In this document: piece after piece, positions 53,001 through 63,929 of the stretch
Layout: the number at the start of each line of letters is the position of its first letter
How positions within the stretch are numbered: position 1 is the first letter of the stretch
Source of the DNA: Owenia fusiformis
Lineage: Eukaryota > Annelida > Polychaeta > Sabellida > Oweniidae
Length of the DNA: 64,000 nucleotides
NCBI GenBank assembly: GCA_903813345.2
Contig: CAIIXF020000004.1
Span: 5,165,525 to 5,229,524 of the forward strand
Direction: 5' to 3'
Notes under the pieces: generated by a model
What the model was told of the DNA's origin: nothing
The model's input: the letters and a program-made list of their open reading frames with translations, nothing else
Databases searched by the model: none
Program-made: the position numbers and the translations under genes

Positions 53001-54575
53001 AATGTGAATGGTGTAAAATCGATCATCCAAGTCAGTTACAGCACATTAGAGTAGGTGGGTTCATAAAGGAGGTTGTCAATGTGAATGGTGTAAAATCGAT
53101 CATCCAAGTCAGTTACAGCACATTAGAGTAGGTGGGTTCATAAAGGAGGTTGTCAATGTGAATGGTGTAAAATCGATCATCCAAGTCAGTTACAGCACAT
53201 TGGAGTAGGTGGGTTCATAAAGGAGGTTGTCAATGTGAATGGTGTAAAATCGATCATCCAAGTCAGTTACAGCACATTGGAGTAGGTGGGTTCATAAAGG
53301 AGGTTGTCAATGTGAAGGGCATAAAATTGATCATCCAAGTCAGTTACAGCACATTAGAGTAGGTGGGTTCATAAAGGAGGTTGTCAATGTGAATGGTGTA
53401 AAATCAATCATCCAAGTCAGCTTCAGCACATTGGAGTAGGAGGTTGTCAATGTGAATGGTGTAAAATCTATCATCCAAGTCAATTTCAGCACATTGGAGT
53501 AGTTGGGTTCATAAAGGAGATTGTCAATGTGAAGGGCATAAAATTGATCGTCCAAGTCAGCTACAGCACATTGGAGTAGGTGGGTTCATAAAGGAGGTTG
53601 TCAATGTGAATGGTGTAAAATCGATCATCCAAGTCAGTTACAGCACATTGGAGTAGGAGGTTGTCAATGTGAATGGTGTAAAATCTATCATCCAAGTCAA
53701 TTACAGCACATTGGAGTAGTTGGGTTCATAAAGGAGATTGTCAATGTGAAGGGCATAAAATTGATCGTCCAAGTCAGCTACAGCACATTGGAGTAGGTGG
53801 GTTCATAAAGGAGGTTGTCCATGTGAAGGGTGTAAAATTGATCATCCAAGTCAGCTACAGCACATGGTAGTAGGAGGTTGTCAATGTGAATGGTGTAAAA
53901 TCGATCATCCAAGTCAGTTACAGCACATTAGAGTAGGTGGGTTCATAAAGGAGGTTGTCAATGTGAAGGGTGTAAAATTGATCATTCAAGTCAGCTACAG
54001 CACTTGGGAGTAGGAGGTTGTCAATGTGAATGGTGTAAAATTTATCATTCAAGTCAGCTACAGCACATGGGAGTAGGAGGTTGTCAATGTGAAGGGTGTA
54101 AAATTTATCATTCAAGTCAGCTACAGCACATGGGAGTAGGAGGTTGTCAATGTGAAGGGTGTAAAATTTATCATTCAAGTCAGCTACAGCACATGGGGGT
54201 AGGAGGTTGTCCATGTGAAGGGTGTAAAATTGATCATCCAAGTCAGAAACAGCACATGGGAGTAGGAGGTTGTCAATGTGAAGGGTGTAAAATCGATTAT
54301 CCAAGTCAGCTACAGCACATGGTAGTAGGAGGGTTCATAAAGGAGGTTGTCAATATGAAGGGTGTTAAATCGATAATCCAAGTCAGTAACAGCACATGGG
54401 ACATGGGAGTAGGTGGGTGCCTAGAGAAGGTTGTCAATGAGAAGGGTGTAAATTCGATCACTGAAGTCAGTTACAGAACATGGGAGTAGGTGGGTGCATA
54501 TAGGAGGTTGTCAATGAGAAGGGTGTAAAATCGATCACCCAAGTCAGCTACAGCACATGGGAGTAGGAGGTTGAA
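50020..54575. repeat. Large 63/78-bp minisatellite derived from the gag nucleocapsid segment, with 1,498-bp higher-order repeat
   Basis: About 60-65 units. The basic unit is 63 bp (21 codons) and encodes GGCQCEGCKIDHPSQLQHMGV when in frame. A longer form adds ggtgggttcataaaggagg (about 78 bp). The segment from about 50,488 is repeated almost identically from 51,986 (offset 1,498 bp), showing block duplication. Runs of pure 63-bp units at 54,004-54,330 stay open in frame for six repeats. Antisense frames reading DDQFYALHIDNLL are a by-product. Confidence 0.95.
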
Positions 54576-54584
54576 AGATCCTGG

Positions 54585-55070
54585 CCTCCTGAACACTTAA
54601 ATTAGCAAATGAATACGCCTATCAAATCAATACATAATTTTTAAACATGAGGAAATTGTTTACAGACAGTCAAGAACAAAATCAAAGAAATATTGAAATT
54701 GTACCACAATGGAACAATTTAAATTTAGGACATATTGAAGAAAGACAAACAATGGTGAAAGCTTTAAGCTCTATCCAACAATTTAAAAACACTGATAATC
54801 TAATTGTATGGTTCAAACGCTTTGATGCTGTATCGTTAACTAATAACTGGAATGATCAAGAGAAGTTGTCCATGTTAAAGCTTAAAATTCCCAAAACCAC
54901 CACTCTATGGATTAGGAAACTGCCTCTAGATATTTTGGAAGACTAAGGGACAAATTGTCCCTTTCAAGGAAAAATTCATTGAAAAGTACTCTAAACAGAA
55001 CGATTGGAGATTGAACTTTTCACGAAGCTGTCGAAGCTGCAAAACTTTGGATGCTGCATCCTCCTGGATG
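54585..55070 (+). pseudogene. Retroelement gag copy 2
   Basis: Same protein as the copy at 49,519: NLNLGHIEERQTMVKALSS, LIVWFKRFDAVSLTNNWND, KLSMLKLKIPKTTTLWIRKL, then a stop after LDILED (54,944) and a shifted continuation (PFKEKFIEKYSKQNDW). Its start codon region is replaced by a junction with the minisatellite. One partial minisatellite unit follows. Confidence 0.68.
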
Positions 55071-55074
55071 GGTG

Positions 55075-55310
55075 TAAAATTGATCATCCAAGTCAGCTAC
55101 TGCACATGGTAGTAGGAGGTTGTCAATGTGAAGGGTGTAAAATCCCTTTTCAGACATTTTTGGCTGAAGCAACATAAACTTCTCATTTAGACACTAACTG
55201 CAAAACTGTGTAACTAACCATCAAAATTCTAAAATCATATCAAAACCATGGCACATATAAGAATCCTGAATATTACAATAAATTAACATGGAACATTACT
55301 TCACATCTTA
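55075..55310 (+). repeat. Short minisatellite remnant and gag-element 3' segment
   Basis: One to two 63-bp units, then a segment (acatttttggctgaagcaac onward) that matches 48,150-48,375 downstream of the left minisatellite block. This shows the same element order, gag - repeat - 3' segment, at both places. Confidence 0.8.
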
Positions 55311-55360
55311 TGTTGAATTATATATATTTGATTCAACGCTACGTAACCACACCCGGTAAC

Positions 55361-55800
55361 ATGGTGGACGCTGAAACAACATCCCAGCCTTTTGAACACT
55401 TTATAACAAATGGATACGTCTATCAAATCAATACAAAATTTTTATACACAAGGAAGGAAACTGTTTATAGACACTCAAGAACAAAATCAAGAAAATATTG
55501 ATATTGTACCACAACCGAGCAATTTAAATTTAGGACATATTAAAGAAAGACGAACAATTGCGAAAGCTTTAATAACAGGAATTTAAAAACACTGACAACC
55601 AAATAGTGTTGTTTAAACGCTTTGATGCCTTCTCATTAATTAATAACTGGAATGATCAAAAGAAGTTGTCCATGTTAAAACTTAAGATCCCTCAAACAAC
55701 CAAATTATGGATTAGAAAACTGCCTTTAGATATTTTGGAAGACTTTGACACCTTAAAGGAAAAATTCATTGAAAAGTACTCTAAACAGAAGGATTCATAA
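55361..55800 (+). pseudogene. Retroelement gag copy 3
   Basis: Preceded by the same leader as copy 1 (gattcaacgctacgtaacca). Starts MVDAETTSQPFEHFITNGY at 55,361, shifts, then VLFKRFDAFSLINNWNDQKK, LKLKIPQTTKLWIRKLPLD and TLKEKFIEKYSKQKDS with a TAA at 55,798. Short relative to copy 1 and interrupted at about 55,575. A minisatellite fragment follows at 55,860-55,940. Confidence 0.65.
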
Positions 55801-55940
55801 GCTGTCGAAGCTCAAAAAACTTCGGAAGCCGCATATTATTTGTCCACATGAAACTCCAGGAGTAGGTGGGAGCCTGGAGAATGTTGTCAATGTGAAGGAT
55901 GTAAAATTGATCAAACAAGTCAGTTACAGCACATGGGAGT

Positions 55941-57179
55941 AGGTTGTCAAATCAAATCATCATTTCAGAAAAAGTACATGGACTAATATTTTTTCACTGA
56001 CAATTGACAAAATTCTAGATACTGAAGTTGATGATTTTCAAAAAGCTATATGTACAATACATAAAAGCAGTAATTTTGTTATTTATGATAATACGACTTT
56101 ATCAAGTTGTAAATGTAACATATTTGGAGAGTGTTAAATACGATGTCAATACAAGCATTTAAAATATTCATCTGAATCACTGACATCAATGGGCTGTAAA
56201 TATATGACACTGGTTAATCACAAATTATTGGTTTTGTGTCAAGTTGGCCAGGTACCCGTCCGGCAATTTGCCAACCTGGCTCTATGCCAAAATTGCATAA
56301 TAATAAATATGCAAATATAGGGAGTCTCTTAAATGAGAAAGTAAGTTGGAGCAGTAAGAGAGGAGGAGCAGTAGGGGAGAGGGAGCAGAAAAAGTAGTGA
56401 GTCTTGAGTTAGGGAAGTGAGTCAAAATATCGATACAAATGAATTAAGGTAGTCCTTCAATGACTATTGCACAGTCACTTAGCACATCCTAAATTATGCT
56501 CTCGTGTAAGCTCTCAGTAGACAAGAATCATATTGTATAAACTTCAAAAACTAACCCTTTCTATTATAGCTATCACGGAGAGCTCAGGGAAATCATTGCT
56601 CGGCTAGCGGGCTTATTAGATGACACATATTTATATTCATTAGTTTTAGACCTCTTTATGGCAGTTTTAGTCATTATATACAATGGAATAACATGATTAT
56701 TATTTTAATTAAATCAATTATTTTTTTCTCAAGATCCAGAGGGTGAATTTTCTCAAATATTTTTATAAATACATTTGGTTGTCCCATAAAATGATCCCAA
56801 TGTTTTAAAGAACAATGAATTCTCGGATATTTTTAAAAATAAAAAAGAATTTCCTGTTGAGAGAAATGTTAAATAAATTAAAACATTTTTTTAGACATAA
56901 CTAAACGGACAGTAGTGCCTGACTAACATCCTCTCTAAGAGTAAAGATCATCAATGTGATTTTGTATCTTAAGTTTAGGTGTTGCGCAGTATGTTGATTC
57001 AGATTTATCAGTAAGTTAAAAAACACTGGAACAGTAAAATTGTTCATTTTTGCCACTCACAAGCTTTACTCAGCCTGTTTTAAAATGGCTGCCTGAAAAA
57101 TTTGACTCCTTGAAGTCATAAGGACATGAAGGAAGAGAATTGAAGAGTCAAATAAGATCAATAGATCTAAATTACTCAC
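55941..57179. other. AT-rich stretch without genes
   Basis: Contains an inverted phrase near 56,235-56,281 (gttggccaggt and acctggc with CCGGCAA between) but no recognised element or coding sequence. Confidence 0.5.
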
Positions 57180-57238
57180 CTTTCTGCATTCAACATTAGT
57201 ATACCTCAAACAATTTGAGTGTTGCTGATGGACCTCTT
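57180..57238 (-). CDS. Candidate small exon, minus strand
   Basis: TTTCATAATTTAG|AAGAGG and GCAGAAAG|GTGAGT bound a 59-base open piece (EEVHQQHSNCLRYTNVECRK in one frame). A diverged second copy of its middle lies near 57,303-57,335. No partner exons identified. Confidence 0.25.
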
Positions 57239-57760
57239 CTAAATTATGAAATAAGTCAATAAACAAATTAAATTATTGTGAAAATGTCTGATCTAATAAT
57301 ACTATACTTCAAACCATTTGATTGTTGCTGATACAGCCAGATATACTTTAAAACAGAGAAACATGCAAGATCAATCCTTGCATTCATTAATATCACAGCT
57401 TTGGAAACATTTGCATTTTGTCAGCCTATTAACAGAGATGCGATAGAAATATGGGAAGAGTCCCATATTTCAACCTTAAAGGCTTGAAGACAAGCAAAGT
57501 AGTCGGACTTGATAAAGCTGGTAATTAAGACAAGTTGAAAAAGATTTAGCCAATATTTCATTGGTACTGCTATATCACCGTGGCGATTAAAACTAAAACC
57601 TAACATCAAAGAGGGTGGCGGACCATTTGAACTCCCTCTTTTAGATCAAATACAATCCAAGTTCAAAAACTTATTACATTATTTTGTTATTTAAGTCCTC
57701 AGATTGGTCTAGAGATGCGGAGTCTGCGAAAAAAACTAGAATAAAAGACGACAGGAGAGT
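57239..57760. other. AT-rich stretch without genes
   Basis: Nothing recognised beyond the diverged repeat noted at 57,303. Confidence 0.45.
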
Positions 57761-57824
57761 CCAACTAACCACTTTGGCTCAATAAGATCTGGCCCAAGTA
57801 CATCTCATCATACTAGCTGATGAT

Positions 57825-58148
57825 GTGAAAATATGTAAGTCACATTTGCTGAACGCTGAGTTGCGGCACGATGTGACACCAATGACAAATTTTAACCTTG
57901 CCAAGCAAGGAATTCAACTAATGAGAGCCAATGAAAGGCATCTAATAGTATCAAAACATTTTGCGCTCCTCAAAGATTACTCAAAACTAATAGGGTTTGA
58001 TTTCACCACAATGATCAACAAAACGTGCCTTGCACATCTGGGTATGACAAGGACACTGTCCAGTTTATCTGAATATATACCAAATATTCATCATACAAAA
58101 AAATTGTTCAAAAATGAACGCCTTGCTTATTTTCTGAATGAAGGTTAA
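57825..58148 (+). pseudogene. Duplicated gene fragment A1 (upstream of HTH fragments)
   Basis: Open for 107 codons: MKICKSHLLNAELRHDV, LAKQGIQLMRANERHLIV, HFALLKDYSKLIGFDFT and INKTCLAHLGMTRTLSSL. It is repeated at 60,473 with about 90% identity by eye. In this position a DDE_Tnp_4-type gene has the region just before its helix-turn-helix, but similarity here is not strong enough to name it. It opens straight onto the B1 fragment. Confidence 0.45.
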
Positions 58149-58389
58149 ACTTGATAGTTCATAAGCTCAACTCGCATCTTATTTTGGCATACCAGAAACA
58201 AGTACCGGCATAAGTTTGGTAAGCAGAACAGTGACAGCCGTTATGGACAACCTCTATGATTACTTGTACAATCTTACTGTCTTCAAGTGTGACAGCTTTG
58301 GACATATATATTCCTCACTTTCATTTCGTAAGCCTATTAGCATTAGAGCTAGGATAAGATATTTAAAGAATCTCACATTTCAAATCTAA
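58149..58389 (+). pseudogene. HTH-like fragment B1
   Basis: Reads, with one frame change, QLASYFGIPETSTGIS, LVSRTVTAVMDNLYDYLYN and FGHIYSSLSFRKPISIRAR. LAxxFGI..S...SRxVTxxxxxLYxxL is the pattern of the HTH_Tnp_4 segment of DDE_Tnp_4 (Harbinger-related) transposase genes. One of five copies in this region. Confidence 0.45.
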
Positions 58390-58574
58390 AAATGAAGATA
58401 TGCAATAAAATATAGAATTTGAAAACTTCCACAGTTTCATTCTGTAGATAGAATTTGAAAACTTCCACAGTTTCATTCTGTAGAGTGTCAGATAAATTAT
58501 AAAAGAGATAAATGTATCATCCAACTGTCTATGATAGTCGCATATAATCATTAATAAATAAACATTTTGAAGCT

Positions 58575-58850
58575 TTGAACGCATTGCTTATTTTCTGGAT
58601 GAAGGTTAAACTTGATAGTTCATATCCTCAACTCGCATCTTATTTTGGCATACCAGAAACAAGTACCGGCATAAGTTTGGTAAGCAGAACAGTGACAGCC
58701 GTGATGGACAACCTCTATGATTACTTGTACAATCTTACTGCCTTCAAGTGTGACAGCTTTGGACATATATATTCCTCACTTTCATTTCGTAAGCCTATTA
58801 GCATTAGAACTAGGATAAGATATTTGAAGAATCTCACATTTCAAATATAA
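58575..58850 (+). pseudogene. HTH-like fragment B2
   Basis: Best-preserved copy, open for 91 codons: MNALLIFWMKVKLDSSYP, QLASYFGIPETSTGIS, LVSRTVTAVMDNLYDYLYN, IYSSLSFRKPISIRTRIRY. The leading LxLxxMKVKLDSS resembles the LLxLVKLRLxL helix before the HTH_Tnp_4 motif. No catalytic DDE part follows. Confidence 0.5.
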
Positions 58851-59139
58851 AAATAAAGACATGCAGAGTGCTCAGACTTATGATAAATAAAATATAGAAT
58901 TTGAAAAATTTCAAAATTTCATTACGTAGAGTGCCAGATAAATTATAAAACAGATAAATGTATAATCCTACAGTCTATATTATAAGTGTTGCATGTTATA
59001 TCATATTTGGAATGACATGCCCAGTATTGATAAAATGTTGAAACGTCAAAGTACTTAGAGAGTGACATATATCTAACTTGAACCCAGAAGAAAAAGAGTA
59101 ATTCATAAAGGACGTTGAAAGAAAACAATATGCATAAAA

Positions 59140-60370
59140 ATTTATATGAATAAAATGTAAAATATGATACATTTCTATTTTGTGAGCCTGGTTGACAAGA
59201 AAAGGTAGTCACTCCCACATTTCAATTTACATTCCTCGTTTCCACTTTGTTAGTCTGTTTGACAAGAAAGGGTAGTGAGATCAATAAAATACACAACTTG
59301 AAATATTCCAAATTTAAAAGCATCTAGAATATATAAGAACAAAATATGAATTCTGATACATTCTACATTTCGACTTTGTGAGCCTGGTTGACAAGAAAAT
59401 GTAGTCATTTGCACATTTCCATTTTGTGGGCCTGATGAACAAGAGAGAGTAGTTGGACCAATTGATTCACAATTTGAAACATTTCAAAATTTAAAGCCTA
59501 ATACACTGTATATCAGATGGTAGTCACTTCCCCATTTCCCCATTTCTACTTTTGAGCCTGATGAACAAGACAAAATAGTCAAGACCAATAAAATACTGAA
59601 CATGAAACATTCCCAATTTTAAAGCCTAACATGCCTCCAGAACTTGGCATCTTTCAAATTTGAAAGCTCATAAAATATATAAGAATAGAATATGAAATTC
59701 CATACATTCCTCATTTCCACTTTGTTAGCCTGATTGACAAGAAATGGTAGTCACTTCCCCATTTCCACTTTGGGAGCCTGATAACAAGACAATATAGTCA
59801 CACCAATAAAATACATGTACTGAACTTGAAACATTCCAAATTTTAATTTTACAAAATTACATCACTAGCAGAAATAGTTTTGAATATGATGCTTTATTAA
59901 GTTCTTGCATAACAACCAGAAAAAAAGTGAATTACATACAAATGAGCTTACATCTTGTAGAGAAATATAAAATAAACACAAAAACTAGAACGAGGCCGAT
60001 AGGTACTCGACCTATCGGCAGAACTCAAAACTACATTTCTGCATTGATTACACAGCCTAACATGCCTCCAGAACTTGGCATCTTTCAAATTTGAAAGCTC
60101 ATTAAATATATAAGAATAGAATATGAAATTCCATACATTCATCATTTCCACTTTGTTAGCCTGATTGACAAGAAATGGTAGTCACTTCCCCATTTCCACT
60201 TTGGGAGCCTGATAACAAGACAACATAGTCACACCAATAAAATACTGAACTTGAAACATTCCCAATTTTAAAGCCTAACATGCCTCCAGAACTTGGCATC
60301 TTTCAAATTTGAAAGCTCATAAGATATATAAGAATAGAATATGAAATTCCATACATTCCTTGTTTCCATT
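59140..60370. repeat. ~220-bp composite dispersed/tandem repeat, block 1
   Basis: Units combine cattcctcgtttccactttg, ttagcctggttgacaagaaa, tggtagtcacttccccattt, caagacaacatagtcacacc and gcctaacatgcctccagaac with ggcatctttcaaatttgaaa. They recur near 59,210, 59,380, 59,700, 60,060, 60,135 and 60,280. The same repeat forms blocks 2 and 3 to the right. Confidence 0.9.
59995..60019. other. Perfect 10-bp hairpin
   Basis: GCCGATAGGT, loop ACTCG, ACCTATCGGC. GC-rich stem inside AT-rich repeat sequence; no poly-T follows on either side. Confidence 0.6.
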
Positions 60371-60472
60371 TTCTGTGGAAAAACTAGAATAAAAGGCGAC
60401 AGGATAGTCCAACTAACCACTATGGCTCAATAAGATCTGGCCCAAGTACATCTCATCATACTAGCTGATGAT

Positions 60473-60766
60473 GTGAAAATATGTAAGTCACATTTGCTGA
60501 ACGCTGAGTTGCTGCACAATGCGACACCAATGACAAAATTTAACCTTGCCAAGCAAGGAATTAGACTAATGAGAGCCAATGAAAGGCATCTAATAGTATC
60601 AAAACATTTTGCGCTCTTAAAAGATTACTCAAAACTAATACCGTTTGATTTCGCCACAATGATCAACAACACATGCCTTGCACATCTGGGTATGACAAGG
60701 ACACTCTGTCCTGTATATCTGAACATATACCAAATATTCATCATACAAAAAATTGTTCAAAAATGA
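60473..60766 (+). pseudogene. Duplicated gene fragment A2
   Basis: Second copy of the fragment at 57,825 (offset 2,648 bp), 97 codons: LLNAELLHNATPMTKFNLAK, LMRANERHLIVSKHFALL, FDFATMINNTCLAHLGMTRT. A one-base indel near the end changes the final residues (LCPVYLNIYQ instead of LSSLSEYIPN). Confidence 0.45.
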
Positions 60767-61945
60767 ACGCATTGCTTATTTTCTGGATGAAGGTTAAACT
60801 TGATAGTTCATAAGCTCAACTTGCATCTTATTTTGGCATACCAGAAACAAGTACCGGCATAAGTTTGGTAAGCAGAACAGTGACAGCCGTTATGGACAAC
60901 CTTTATGATTACTTGTACAATCTTACTGTCTTCAAGTGTGACAGCTTTGGACATATATATTCCTCACTTTTATTTCGTAAGCCCATTAGCATTAGAGCTA
61001 GGATAAGATATTTGAAGAATCTCATATTTCAAATCTAAAAATGAAGATATGCAATAAAATATAGAATTTGAAAACTTCCACAGTTTCATTCTGTAGATAG
61101 AATTTGAAAACTTCCACAGTTTCATTCTGTAGAGTGTCAGATAAATTATAAAAGAGATAAATGTATCATCCAACTGTCTATGATAGTCGCATATAATCAT
61201 TAATAAATAAACATTTTGAAGCTTTGAACGCATTGCTTATTTTCTGGATGAAGGTTAAACTTGATAGTTCATAAGCTCAACTCGCATTTTATTTTGGCAT
61301 ACCAGAAACAAGTACCGGCATAAGTTTGGTAAGCAGAACAGTGACAGCCGTTATGGACAACCTTTGTGATTACTTGTACAATCTTACTGTCTTCAAGTGT
61401 GACAGCTTTGGACATATATATTCCTCACTTTCATTTCGTAAGCCTATTAGCATTAGAGCTAGGATAAGATATTTGAAGAATCTCACATTTCAAATCTAAA
61501 AATGAAGACATGAAAAGTGCTCAGACTTATAATAAATAAAATATGGAATTTGAAAAGTTCCACAGTTTCATTCCGTAGAGTGCCAGATAAATTATAAAAG
61601 AGATAAATGTATCATCCAACTGTCTATGATAGTTGCATATAATCATTAATAAATAAACATTTTGAAGCTTTGAACGCATTGCTTATTTTCTGGATGAAGG
61701 TTAAACTTGATAGTTCATATGCTTAACTCGCATCTTATTTTGGCATACCAGAAACAAGTACCGGCATAAGTTTGGTAAGCAGAACAGTGACAGCCGTTAT
61801 GGACAACCTCTATGATTACTTGTACAATCTTACTGTCTTCAAGTGTGACAGCTTTGGACATATATATTCCTCACTTTCATTTCGTAAGCCTATTAGCATT
61901 AGAGCTAGGATAAAATATTTGAAAAATCTCTCATTTCAAATATAA
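60767..61945 (+). pseudogene. HTH-like fragments B3, B4, B5 (tandem)
   Basis: Three further copies of the B fragment at about 60,770-61,037, 61,220-61,499 and 61,660-61,945, each starting from gaacgcattgcttattttct and ending near cacatttcaaat. Spacing is about 440-450 bp. All share GIPETSTGIS and SRTVTAVMDNL but need a frame change after KVKLDS. With A2 they form the second segment of a tandem duplication that has gained one B copy over the first. Confidence 0.5.
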
Positions 61946-62329
61946 AAATAAAGACATGCAGAGTGCTCAGACTTATGATAAATAAAATATAGAATTTGAA
62001 AAAAAAATCAAAATTTCATTACGTAGAGTGCCAGATAAATTATAAGAGATAAATGTATCATCCTACTGTCTATGACATAAGTGTCGCAGTTTTTGATTTG
62101 GACATATTCCTCATTTTGGAGGATAAGATATAAGAGTAATCAAATAAATAAACATTTTGAAGCTATGGAATGATATGCAAAGTATTGATATAAATGTTGA
62201 AACGCCAAAGTACTTAGAGAGTGACATATATCTAACTTGAACCCAGATGAGGAAGAGTAATTCATAAAGGACATTGAAAGAAAACAATATGAATAAAAAT
62301 TTATATGAATAAAATGTAAAATTTGATAC

Positions 62330-62965
62330 ATTTCTATTTTGTGAGCCTGGTTGACAAGAAAAGGTAGTCACTCCCACATTTCAATTTACATTCCTCGTTT
62401 TCACTTTGTTAGTCTGTTTGACAAGAAAGGGTAGTGAGACCAATAAAATATACAACTTGAAATATTCCTAATTTTAAAGCCTCTAGAATATATATGAACA
62501 AAATATGAAATCTGATACATTCTACATTTCCACTTTGTGAGCTTGGTTGACAAGAAAATGTAGTCATTTGCACATTTTCATTTTGTGGGCCTGATGAACA
62601 AGAGAGAGTAGTCGGACCAAGTAAATACACAATTTGAAACATTTCAAAATTTTAAGCCTAATACACTGTATATAAGAATGAATATGAAATTCGATACATT
62701 CCTCGTTTCCACTTTGTTAGCCTGGTTGACAAGAAATGGTAGTCACTTCCCCATTTCCACTTTGTGAGCCTGATGAACAAGACAACATAGTCAGACCAAT
62801 AAAATAATGAACTTGAAACATTCCCAATCTTAAAGCCTAACAGGCCTCAAGAACTTGGCATCTTTCAAATTTGAAAGCTCATAAAATATATAAGAATAGA
62901 ATAGGAAATTCGATACATTCCTCGTTTCCACTTTGTTAGCCTGGTTGACAAGAAATGGTAGTCAC
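62330..62965. repeat. ~220-bp composite repeat, block 2
   Basis: Same phrases as block 1 (59,140-60,370); broken at 62,966 by unrelated sequence and resuming at about 63,460. Confidence 0.88.
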
Positions 62966-63460
62966 GGCGTTATGTTTACGACAATATGGTCGTTCAACAT
63001 GGTTGTAAGGTCATAAATTTACGCCAGTAAGGTCGTATAACACAGTTATAAATTTACGTCAGAAAGGTCGTAATTTATGTCAGTAAGGTCGTAATAACAT
63101 CGTCGTAAGGTCGTAGCCTAAATTACGTCAGTAAGGTCATAAATACAGCGGATCAGGGCCCCATATAGAAAACTGAATAATCTATGATCCCCAGAGTTTT
63201 AAAATGGCGCAAAGTTCAGATCATGATCATGTAGATCTTACTTCCAGATTTACTTCCAGACTGCAGAACCTAGAAAGAGATGCCATAGCTTATTTGAATA
63301 TTATGAATAGATCTTATAACGACCAGATGCTTGTCCAGCGGTAGGTGTACATTTTTATTAACTTAGGTCTAAAGATTCGAGAAATAAGCAAGATGATGAT
63401 TTTTCAAATTCTAGCTTAGGCCTACGCTAGGGCTAACTTAGCCTAGGCTTAAAAAAATGT
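62966..63460 (+). mobile_element. Transposon end with subterminal repeats and a first exon
   Basis: Begins GGCGTTATGTTTACGAC and contains about seven copies of the phrase cgtcagtaaggtcgtaa or variants (62,985-63,145), a typical subterminal repeat layout. A first exon follows, and the 3' boundary is a degenerate T/A-rich junction. No matching opposite terminus or target duplication was found, so the element looks truncated on its right side. Confidence 0.5.
63204..63340 (+). CDS. Candidate first exon within transposon end
   Basis: ATG 63,204 (AAAATGGC) opens MAQSSDHDHVDLTSRFTSRL, QNLERDAIAYLNIMNRSY and NDQMLVQR and stops at donor CAGCG|GTAGGT with two bases of a codon over. The peptide is probably helical. 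Its downstream gene is missing. The location, just inside subterminal repeats, suggests an element-encoded protein. Confidence 0.4.
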
Positions 63461-63925
63461 AAAGCCTAATACACTGTATATAAGAATAGAATATAAAATT
63501 CGATACATTCCTCGTTTCCACTTTGTTAGCCTGGTTGACAAGAAATGGTAGTCATTTTAGTCAATTCCCCATTTCCACTTTTTGAGCCTGATGAACAAGA
63601 GAGAGTAGTCGGACCAATAAAATACTGAACTTGAAACATTCCCAACTTTAAAGCCTAACATGCCTCGAGAACTTGGCATCTTTCAAATTTGAAAGCTCAT
63701 AAAATATGTTAGAATAGAATAGGAAATTCGATACATTCCTCGTTTCCACTTTGTTAGCCTGGTTGACAAGAAATGGTAGTCACTTCCCCATTTCCACTTT
63801 GTGAGCCTGATAAACGAGACAACATAGTCAGACCAATAAAATACTGAACTTGAAACATTCCCAATTTTAAAGCCTAACATGCCTCCAGAACTTGGCATCT
63901 TTCAAATTTGAAAGCTCATGAAATA
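63461..63925. repeat. ~220-bp composite repeat, block 3
   Basis: Two more units of the block 1 repeat (63,490 and 63,735 onward). Confidence 0.88.
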
Positions 63926-63929
63926 TACA

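Noticed and set aside
50285-54304. Antisense DDQFYALHIDNLL-type frames
   Set aside because: Complementary readings of the 63/78-bp minisatellite; the gag-linked frame is the plus strand.
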